From: Macrotis lagotis
Taxonomy: Eukaryota > Chordata > Mammalia > Peramelemorphia > Peramelidae
NCBI RefSeq assembly: GCF_037893015.1
Contig: NC_133666.1
Span: 567,457,237-567,521,236, forward strand
Reading direction: 5' to 3'
DNA: 64,000 nucleotides
Part shown: one piece after another, positions 56,395 to 64,000 of the stretch
Layout: every line of letters starts with the position of its first letter
Numbering within the stretch: position 1 is the first letter of the stretch
The notes under the pieces: generated by a model
Databases searched by the model: none
Told to the model about the DNA's origin: nothing
The model's input: only the letters and a program-made list of their open reading frames with translations
Made by a program: the position numbers and the translations under genes

Positions 56395-56950
56395 ATCAGC
56401 TAGAAGATTGGGTGAAGATGGTGGCATGTGGTCCCTACTGTCCTGAGCTGGTGCTTTCATCCAGAAGAGAGATGCCATGATAGAGAATCTCTTCATGAGT
56501 CTCTGTTCAGATTCCAGTTTCCTTCCCTCCCTACCTGTTCGTCAATTCTCCACTCCCCAACCCACCCCAATGCTTTGGGCCTACATGGAAAACACACCTG
56601 TGTGAGGGTAACCATTGAGACCAGAGAGCTGGGAGAAGCAAACTCCCTCTTCATTAAGAAGAAGCAACAGTAATATTTTGAGTCACTAACTGCTAATGAG
56701 AGGAGACCCTAGGAAATAAAGTGATTGACTAGCACGCCTAGCAATAGAATCAAGGAGAGAAGTAGAAGAAACAATACTTTGGAGAGTCACAGACTAGTTT
56801 ATCAATATTCTCCTTTCCCATACTCCAGGATTTGGCTATCCATCATATACAACACTTTGATTTCCTCTCACTATCCCTTTCTATTATGTCTATTATGCTT
56901 TTTATTTTCATTTCCATTTCTAAAATATTAATACCTCATTCTCTATCTTT
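56395..56950. other. Unassigned sequence
   Basis: GC-richer than average. An 81-codon plus frame (56428-56673) and a 68-codon frame (56725-56931) show no recognisable domain, and 'AAGATGGTGGCATGTGG' resembles the start of an L1 5' UTR only weakly. Confidence 0.3.
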
Positions 56951-56954
56951 TCTC

Positions 56955-57165
56955 TGGTGAACAAGTGGTATAGTGGCTAGAACTCAGGAAGACCTGAGTT
57001 CAAATCTGAGCCTAGACCCAATACCTTGGGCAAGTCATTTAACCTCTGCTTGCCTCAATTTTCTTAAAATGGGGACAATATTATCAATGTCCCAGGGTTC
57101 TTATGAGCTTTAAATAAGATAATTGTTACACCTTTTGCATAGTGGCACATAGTAAGCATTTACAT
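56955..57165 (+). repeat. MIR-like SINE, sense, full length
   Basis: 'GTGGTATAGTGGCTAGAACT', 'GACCTGAGTTCAAATCTGAG', 'TTGGGCAAGTCATTTAACCT', 'GCCTCAATTTTCTTAAAATG' and 'AGTGGCACATAGTAAGCATT' are in order. Confidence 0.85.
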
Positions 57166-57170
57166 ATTAT

Positions 57171-57171
57171 A

Positions 57172-57222
<51 letters not shown>
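57171..57222. repeat. (TG)n(TA)n microsatellite
   Basis: Dinucleotide array at the 3' end of the preceding SINE. Confidence 0.95.
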
Positions 57223-57223
<1 letters not shown>

Positions 57224-57504
57224 AATGTTTGCTTTATTATTACTTTCTAATCACAGTAATTGAGTTGGGATTAGGGTAACATAAGAAATAAATTGCCTGG
57301 GAGCATGTCCTGACCAAGTCCTTTCCTATGGCACATTTATAAGCCTTATTGGTAATGTATAGAATTTAGAATTAGAAATACCTTAGAAGTTATATATTCC
57401 AATTTTTTTTCTTCAAGGCAATGAAATAGTCAATAAATAATTATTTATAAAGTATTTGCTACATTCAATGACCTGATACTGGTATTCTATATTCCATAGA
57501 AACA

Positions 57505-57790
57505 ATGCCTGTTGGACTTGGAAGGGTTTTTAGAAGACATCTAGTCTAACTTCCTTTTTTTAAAAAAAATTTATTTAAGGCAATTGAGTGAGGTGATTTG
57601 CCTAATGTCACAGCTAGACAATTTTTAGGTGTCTGAGGCCATATTTGAACTCAGGTACCCCTGATGCCAGGGCTGGTACTCTATCTACTGTGCCACCAAA
57701 CTGTCCTGGCTAAATAATTTTTTAACTCACATAGGTAATAAGCAGAAATAGGATATAACCCCAAACCAATTCCCCTTCCACTATATTCTC
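57505..57790 (-). repeat. MIR-like element split by a younger SINE, antisense
   Basis: Left half 'TTGGACTTGGAAGGGTTTTT' and 'GACATCTAGTCTAACTTCC', right half 'AACTCACATAGGTAATAAGC' and 'AGAAATAGGATATAACCCC'. The SINE at 57560-57706 sits between. Confidence 0.6.
57560..57706 (-). repeat. tRNA-derived marsupial SINE, antisense, diverged
   Basis: 'TTATTTAAGGCAATTGAGTG', 'GGTGTCTGAGGCCATATTTG' and 'ACTCTATCTACTGTGCCACC'. Older than most SINE copies here. Confidence 0.85.
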
Positions 57791-58505
57791 CTTTAGAAGG
57801 TTAAAGCAACCAATGACCCCAACATTTCTTTGTACAAGTTAATTATTTTTTTTTAATTTTCTCAACAAGGCCTCATATGGGTTAGTTTTCATTTCTTCTC
57901 CTTTTCTATACTGGGTAAGGTTCAGACATATCACAGTGTTGCTGATGTAGTCTAGGGGAGAGAACAGCAGCTCTGTCACCTTCCTGGTTCTGTACACTTT
58001 GCCTATTCTTGTTGGCAATTTCCTTTCTCGGTGATGATTACTATAACAATTTCCTCCAAAAGACGGAGCAACTCAAATCTCAAGTACAAGACAAACTATT
58101 GTAATTTATAATATAAATTATCTTTAAAAATTCAAACCATCTAGCATTTCTGTAATTTTTGAACAAAACTCTTTAAAGAATCAATGAAGAAGATCAGGTA
58201 CTGTATTCACAATTTTTGTTTTTTAATAAAGTATATCTGGTTAGGTGAGTTAATTCACTTGTAACCAGGTGGCTCTGATTTTACATATGTGGTTCATAAC
58301 CTTCTCTCTACTCTTTTTTGGGGTTTAATGTCAGAGGAGAAAGGTGGCATTATAGGAATAGAGGATGAGTAATAATTTCTTTCTCTCATCATTTCTCTGG
58401 TTGGTGGTATAACAAGTTTGCCCTAGCACACAATTTTTGGATTGCTGCTTTGAAGAAATAGCAACATTCATCAAAAAGCTTAGGAATTTTGCTTCAAAAG
58501 AAATC
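57791..58505. other. Unassigned sequence
   Basis: Non-coding, without recognised repeats. Confidence 0.3.
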
Positions 58506-58509
58506 ATAA

Positions 58510-58730
58510 AGTCATAAGTTAGTCCTGGAAGGGACTTTAGTGGTCATAGAAGCGTAGATTTAGGGTCAAATGGACCATTGAAGTCATTTAGTCCAATCTC
58601 AATTGTAAGGCCAAGGAATTAAGGAATTTTCCCAAGCTTAAATATTAATTATCAAAGACAAAAATCTAGGTCCTCTAATTTTCAATACAGCAATATATCC
58701 AATGAGTTATTCTGCTTCCTTGAATTAATA
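58510..58730 (-). repeat. MIR-like element, antisense
   Basis: 'GTTAGTCCTGGAAGGGACTT', 'GTCATTTAGTCCAATCTCAA' and 'AATGAGTTATTCTGCTTCC' follow the marsupial MIR-type 3' order. 'TAGTGGTCATAGAAGCGTAG' hints at a partial internal duplication. Confidence 0.6.
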
Positions 58731-59160
58731 AATGAAAAGCAAATTTTAGGTGCTTACAATATGCCAAACACTGTTAAATTCTGAGTATACAAATAGAAAT
58801 GCAAGAAAATACCTGTCAAAGAACACATTCTGTTTGTTACATACAACACATAAAGGAAGAGTCAGCTTTAGAGCAGAAGAAATAATCCTAGAAATCCTAA
58901 AGATACGTCAATAGTGTGGAAGGCAAGGCCCTTTGAGAATTTTATTTGAAATCGAAGGGAAGGTATAGCACAGATAATAGTGATAGGAACATGGCCAGAT
59001 GGATTCTTTTCCTGCATAAGGTCTTTTAAAGAGTATCTAAGATTACCTGAGAAATCTCTTCCCTTACAACTGTTTCCTTATCCCATGCATTATTCTGGTT
59101 CTATTCCTCTTCTTTGTTATTCCTATCTACCAATATTTTTTTATTGATGCATGACTCTTT
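58731..59160. other. Unassigned sequence
   Basis: 'TTACAATATGCCAAACACTG' near 58755 resembles an old SINE or L2 scrap. Otherwise nothing is recognised. Confidence 0.3.
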
Positions 59161-59163
59161 TAT

Positions 59164-59295
59164 ATGTATCTCAGGCATGAGGTAAGCAGAAAATATTAAA
59201 TGAGATTTCTCCAAATTTAAAAATATCATATGTATTTCAGGCATGAGGTAAGCAGAAAATATTAAATGAGATTTCCCCAAATTTAAAAATATCAG
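59164..59295 (+). repeat. 66 bp tandem duplication
   Basis: Two units starting ATGTATCTCAGGCATGAGG (59164) and ATGTATTTCAGGCATGAGG (59230), differing at about two positions. Confidence 0.95.
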
Positions 59296-59299
59296 AGGC

Positions 59300-60145
59300 T
59301 CATTTTTACCAAAGATTCACCTTGTTTTTTTCTTCCAAGAACCCTTTTCAACAACACCAACAAAATATGTTGTGAACATCCAGAGCAATTTAACTTATTA
59401 TTAATAATCTTTTATATTTATTCAACAAGTATTTCTACTATATATACTAGTTATTGTTTTTAAAAAGCTCCAAATTAAATTTTACATTATGGAATATATA
59501 AAATAACATATAACACAATTTTATTCTATAGACTTCTATAATTTAATATATTATAGCAGACTACATGTACAAGCTAAGCAATTTTTTACTATTATACATA
59601 TATTTAAGAAAACTATAAAATTATAAACCTTGTTATGAAATAATTGTAAATATTTTATGACACATTTCTGAGTTAAAGGGATTAATCCAGAAAAACTTCT
59701 TATGCTTATTATATGTAAGATTTCATATTAAATATCTTTATTTTTAAAGTTTTGTTGAATACAAATGACATTTTAGATGAAATGAGTTGAACTTGAACAT
59801 AGTTAACATTACAGAATGATAGATAAGCTTAATTTTGATGTTGGACTTTCAATTTTAACAATGATTCATCAGATAAATATAGACTTCAATCTGCTTATAC
59901 ATCATATTTATTTCTTTGTTTTGATTTAAATAATAATTAGGAGAAAATGCTTGCTCACACAAATATGTAGTAGAAAATGACCAAAAGAATTTTACAAACA
60001 CTTGTTGGCAGAAATTAATTTTTCTGCTTTAGTCGATCAACTAATTAACAAAAGGGAATAGCTAATGATATAAAACATTTACTTTTCTATTGGCCAATGA
60101 AAACTGCTGGGCTAAATGATGTGTATTTCAAGTTCAATTGCATAT
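59300..60145. other. AT-rich sequence, possible degraded hAT-type internal region
   Basis: 'AGGAGAAAATGCTTGCTCAC' with 'ACAAATATGTAGTAGAAAAT' and later 'CAACAAGTTCATTTGAAAAT' (60399) remind me of the antisense interior of hAT transposase-derived repeats. No ORF or ends could be defined. Confidence 0.25.
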
Positions 60146-60150
60146 GTTGC

Positions 60151-60285
60151 TTTTTTATTTTTGGTTTTTGCAAGGCAATGGGGTTAAGTGACTTGCCCAA
60201 GGTCACACAGCTAGGCAATTATTAAGTGTCTGAGGCTGGATTTGAACTCAAGTTGTCCTAACTCCAGGGTACCATCTAGCTGCCC
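60151..60285 (-). repeat. tRNA-derived marsupial SINE, antisense, head deleted
   Basis: 'GGTTTTTGCAAGGCAATGGG' to 'TAACTCCAGGGTACCATCTA'. About 15-20 bp covering the A-box side (the 'ggtgctctatccactgtgcc' part) is missing. Confidence 0.92.
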
Positions 60286-61375
60286 TGTTCCTTTATATTT
60301 ATATGAAGTAATTTTTTAAGGAAAGAATCTTTTCTATCACTGGCACATCATCTATACCCTCAATAAAAACTTCTTTGGACAACTGACCAGTGTGACCAAC
60401 AAGTTCATTTGAAAATCTGCCAGATTGAAGAAAGTAGCATAAGCAGACCTTTCCTCAGATCCTGAAAAGGAGCTACTAGATCATTTCCTGTTCCAGATGG
60501 CAAGACTTTTCCATCTCTCCTTTTAGCTTCCTTTTAATTTGTCTTATGTATGAGTATTTTGAGAGCAAAGACTATGTTAAAATTTGTCTTTGAATCTCCA
60601 GTGCTAAACCTGCATCAATATTTATTCCTTTGAATGTATCTGTGTGACCTTGGGCTTGTGGTTGGGCTTGACATTGTGGTTCAGAGCAGGTTGCACAATG
60701 AGAATATTAGATCTTCAATCATAAAACATTTTTACTAGACTTTTTCTCTCTTGCAGTTCAAGTCAGTGTGTGATTAGTTTTATATCACACTTGAATAACT
60801 CTTAGGAAGGACAAAAATGACAGTTTGTTATAAACATTTTAGAAGAGTTTTCTGACATATTTGGCCAACAACAACAGTTTTAATTTTGTTCAAGTGTGTA
60901 TTGCTTCTCTTTGATACCTTTCCACAGTAAGCCTATATAGCCCCAAACCTTGGTTGGAGTTATTTCAAAAACAACTCAATAATATTAGGCATTTATTTCT
61001 CCATGGTGTTTACGTTTTGAAAGAAAATAAATAGAGCATGAGAGCTTGGGGAGTCATTCCATTCTGGAGGTATTTGGTCCTGTGTTGGTCCTATCTGTAT
61101 ATGTGTAAAATGTCTTTTATTATCCCTCTACTTATAAGGGGTCAGATTTGTCATCTGAACAAAAGATTTTTATTTTTTTCCTTTTTTATTTTGATAAACA
61201 AATTAAGAAACTGGAGCTGTTAAACTTTATCTCTGAAAAAACTCAGCACTGATTTGTTTGGTGTTATGGAAACCCCCAACTGCTTTCAATATACAATTAG
61301 TAATCAACTATTTCGTATATTTGTCACTTCAACAAAAACTGTTATGTAAGCTATTAGAGTTTTTAAAAAAGAGGG
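60286..61375. other. Unassigned sequence
   Basis: No gene recognised. The 61-codon frame at 61038-61223 has no domain. Confidence 0.3.
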
Positions 61376-61376
61376 A

Positions 61377-61520
61377 AAAGCTAGGTGGTACAATGGATAG
61401 ACCACAAGCCCTGGAGTCAGAAGCACCTGAGTTCAAATCTGGAATCAGACATTTAATACTTACTAGCTGTGTGACCTTGGATAAGTCATTTAACCCCATT
61501 ATCCCCCCAAAGCAAAAAAA
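61377..61520 (+). repeat. tRNA-derived marsupial SINE, sense
   Basis: 'AAGCTAGGTGGTACAATGGA', 'ACCTGAGTTCAAATCTGGAA', 'GCTGTGTGACCTTGGATAAG' and an A-rich end. The 90-codon plus and 65-codon minus frames across it are SINE readings. Confidence 0.92.
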
Positions 61521-61524
61521 AGTC

Positions 61525-61725
61525 ATCTGATCCCTTTCAGTTTCAGTTCCTCATCAATATGAGAATAATAATAATAATACCTACTTTATAGTTAGAATGA
61601 GAATCAAATGATGTAATAAATATTAATTTATTAAAAATTAAAATTAATTAAATTAAATATTAAATTATAAACCTTAAAAAGCTGGTTGTTGTTGTTATTA
61701 TTATATTAACCTTTTAAAAGACCAC
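61525..61725 (+). repeat. MIR 3' core fragment and A/T-rich tail
   Basis: 'TTTCAGTTCCTCATCAATAT' and 'AATAATAATACCTACTTTAT' are MIR core. TTAATT-type low complexity follows to about 61670, with a short GTTGTTGTTATTATTAT run. Confidence 0.55.
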
Positions 61726-61729
61726 AGAG

Positions 61730-62700
61730 AAGGGTGGAGTGTTCCATTGGTTGGAGACAGATACAAGAGACAACTTGGAGAAATCCACAGACTTTACCCC
61801 AAGACTAATGATTTAAGCACTGCCTGCCCCACTTCCCTGAAAGGATATTGATTTCCTGCTCTCTGAAAAGCAAAGAATCCTTAATTGCTCTCTGGTATAT
61901 GTGCAAAAAGTAGCCAGGAAAGTGCAAGATCCCAGTCCTTTCTGTTGAATGAGATCTGCCAAATGGCTGGCAGTGCTCCCTGATGGTTTAAAAGTGCTTT
62001 GGGGGAAGAAAAGGTGAATTTAAGTGATGTTTCAGTAATTTTTTTCTTTTCATTTCAGTATTAGAAATAAGGTCAACAAACTAGGAACTCTATGAAATGA
62101 TCACTTTTATAAACCATGAAATCTACAGTCAGATCCTTTTGGGAACCAAAACTTGGAATTTTCGAACTCTTTCCACAGAGGTATTTTACAACTTTAATGA
62201 CTTGATAAGCTGCTCTCTAATAATTTCCTGAGCTTCTCCTCCAGTCTTAAATAAGATCAGGTTTTTAAGATGCAAATAAATGAATATCATTTAGTATTTT
62301 CTTCCCTCCTTCAATGGAATTCATCGAGTAATTGCACTCTATTAGCACAGCACTCTATGACCAGCAAGATGAATGAAGGAAGGTGAAGCTAATAAAAATT
62401 TAAAGTGGACTCCATTCTCCTTTGGCCTAGAAAAAGCAATATTCATTTCAGACAAGTGGTTTTCCCAGCATAAAGGGACACACCTAAAATAACTGAGACA
62501 AAAAAAGGGGAAAATATGTTAAAATTCTAATTCTTAAAGGCTTTGAATTCTCTTGTATTTGTGGAATTCCCTTCTGGTTATCTTGGATAGTCATGGGCTA
62601 AATGGTAATAAAAATTTGCTTATAACAGAAACATTTATAGACAGGTATTATTAGAATTGGCTAGTCACATTTGAGTAAGATCCTCTTGACCTAAGAAGCA
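61730..62700. other. Non-repetitive stretch, candidate conserved non-coding DNA
   Basis: About 0.95 kb in which I recognise no repeat, unusual for this window. It includes 'TTTTTTTCTTTTCATTTCAG' (62040-62059), a good-looking splice acceptor, but no open frame of useful length follows. Function unknown. Confidence 0.35.
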
Positions 62701-62724
62701 GGTGTTTAATTGGGGAAGGTAGTT

Positions 62725-62737
62725 CCCCCCCCCCCCC
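62725..62737. repeat. C13 homopolymer
   Basis: A run of 13 C, followed shortly by AGGGGGT. It is prone to length variation and sequencing error. Confidence 0.95.
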
Positions 62738-62769
62738 AGGGGGTAGGAGTAGGTTAAATCAAGTTTTTC

Positions 62770-62932
62770 ATTTTTTTTTTTTTTTTTTTTTAGGTTTTTG
62801 CAAGGCAATGGGGTTAAGTGGCTTCCCCAAGGCCACTCAGCTAGGTAATTATTAAGTGTCTGAGGCTGAATTTGACCTGAGGCACTCCTGACTCCAGGGT
62901 AAGTGCTCTTTCCACTGCACCACCTAACCACC
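62770..62932 (-). repeat. tRNA-derived marsupial SINE, antisense
   Basis: A T-run of about 22, then 'AGGTTTTTGCAAGGCAATGG' to 'CACCACCTAACCACCC'. TTCATTT flanks both sides. The 88-codon minus frame at 62665-62931 reads through the SINE and is not a gene. Confidence 0.95.
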
Positions 62933-62934
62933 CA

Positions 62935-63404
62935 TTCATTTATTTTTATAGTTAGGGTTTTGCCTATATATTCTTGAGTCCTTTGGAGGAATTTTCCTTT
63001 AGACTTCTAACAACAACTATAGATATTACTCAATCTATCTAAAACCATTTAGCTTTCCCATCTAGCCTTAAACCTATTACTTTCCCTCATAAATTATCCC
63101 AAGTCCAGATTTGGGTATTTAGAGCATCCTAACTTTACAGCTTCCTGAATTCCTGTTCAATGTTCGATGCACTCTAGCACCAACCAAGTCATTCATTCAT
63201 TTCCAAGGTATTGAGCTCCATGCTAAATATTAGATGTATGAAGAATTAGACATAATTCTCCCTGCCTTTTATGATCTATTTGATAGTATAATATTTAGAC
63301 ACAAAGGACCAAAACACAGTATGTAATCCAATAGTAGTATAGCATTTAATGTTATAGGAGTTTGAAGGAAAGGGGGATCAGTTCTGGGAGGGTTGATGAG
63401 ATAA
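62935..63404. other. Unassigned sequence
   Basis: No repeat or gene recognised. Confidence 0.3.
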
Positions 63405-63560
63405 AGTTGAATCAAAGAATCATTGGATTTTATAACTGGAAGGGATCTTAGATATCAGCTTGCTCAATTCCATTATTTTATAAGTAAGAAAGTTGAGAGA
63501 TTGAGATTCGTCCAAAGAAACACCCTGTTAGTTGCTGAAGTTTAACTAGTTATTAATTAG
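63405..63560 (-). repeat. MIR-like element, antisense
   Basis: 'AATCATTGGATTTTATAACT', 'GGAAGGGATCTTAGATATCA' and 'TTATAAGTAAGAAAGTTGAG' follow the marsupial MIR-type 3' order. Confidence 0.65.
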
Positions 63561-63849
63561 GGCATCTTTATATTATAAATTCTCGATCCCTTAAGAAACA
63601 ATAAAAAATAAAATGATCAAATTGCAAGGATGTCAGCTTGGAGGGTGCAGAGTTCACACAGTAAATAATAGGAGATAAACATGGAAAAGTATTGATCAAA
63701 TTAAAGAGATTCTTGAATTTTAGGCTAATGAACCTCAATAACACTACTAGAAATACTTATTGAGTACATGTGCTGAACAAAGTTCTGTGCCTTATATAGC
63801 ATGGAGATTGTTCATATGTGGAAAGTATACATATGATCAAAATAGCATC
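63561..63849. other. Unassigned sequence
   Basis: Nothing recognised. Confidence 0.3.
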
Positions 63850-64000
63850 TTTTTTTTTTTAGGTTTTTGCAAGGCAAATGGGGTTAATTGGCTTGCCCAA
63901 GGCCACACAGCTAGGTAATTATTAAGTGTCTGAGACTGGATTTGAACCCAGGTACTCCTGACTCCAAGGCGGGTGCTTTATCCACTACGCCACCTAGCCT
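63850..64000 (-). repeat. tRNA-derived marsupial SINE, antisense, cut by window end
   Basis: T-run, 'AGGTTTTTGCAAGGCAAATG' through 'CACTACGCCACCTAGCCT'. The tRNA-like head reaches the last base of the window. Confidence 0.96.

Noticed and set aside
62665..62931. 88-codon minus frame beginning MVRWCSGKSTYPGVRSASG
   Set aside because: This is the young SINE read on its sense strand; the same peptide pattern appears wherever this SINE family lies open.

Overview
The window looks like about 64 kb of AT-rich marsupial nuclear DNA, most likely from an Australian marsupial. The diagnosis comes from the repeats. There are sixteen copies of a short tRNA-derived SINE of the WSINE1/MIR_Mars type, several with 11-13 bp target-site duplications. 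There are also many degraded LINE-1 pieces with the marsupial-type 3' UTR, L2, CR1/L3, an RTE 3' end, and numerous MIR-like CORE-SINE fragments. Family names rest on recognition by eye, because no repeat library could be run.

Only one convincing protein-coding gene is present: an uninterrupted 912-codon ORF on the + strand at 48601-51339. It encodes a diverged SMG5-like protein (nonsense-mediated mRNA decay; EST1/SMG5-6-7 family). It runs from an SMG5-like N-terminus to an SMG5-like C-terminal PIN domain and stops at the natural SMG5 end. SMG5 is normally spread over many exons, so an intronless copy points to an old retrogene that kept its reading frame. A good 3' splice acceptor ends one base before the ATG, and a canonical AATAAA lies about 375 bp after the stop. 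Both suggest a functional transcription unit with an upstream non-coding exon. A 0.75 kb microsatellite and purine-rich minisatellite block lies just upstream.

Layout. 0-8.9 kb: MIR, L1, CR1/L3 and L2 fragments plus two young SINEs. 8.9-13 kb: three copies of an unclassified, LTR-like repeat built on degenerate subrepeats. 13-17 kb: MIR pieces, an RTE 3' end and a hAT-like DNA-transposon remnant. 17.6-20.65 kb: a long degenerate L2 with nested L1 and SINE insertions. 22.6-25 kb: CR1/L3. 25.4-31.2 kb: L1, SINE and MIR. 31.7-35.9 kb: a dispersed inverted repeat and direct repeat pairs. 37.6-46.2 kb: two antisense L1s joined by a recent 3.3 kb tandem duplication. 47.3 kb: a 166 bp perfect inverted copy of sequence inside that duplication. 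48.6-51.7 kb: the SMG5-like gene. 52-64 kb: L2, L1 3' and 5' ends, MIRs, SINEs and one longer non-repetitive stretch (61.7-62.7 kb).

Points that most deserve follow-up are the intact SMG5-like retrogene, the tandem duplication with its perfect inverted third copy, and the LTR-like repeat family at 8.9-13 kb. No tRNA or rRNA gene, CRISPR array or exon of a second gene could be supported.
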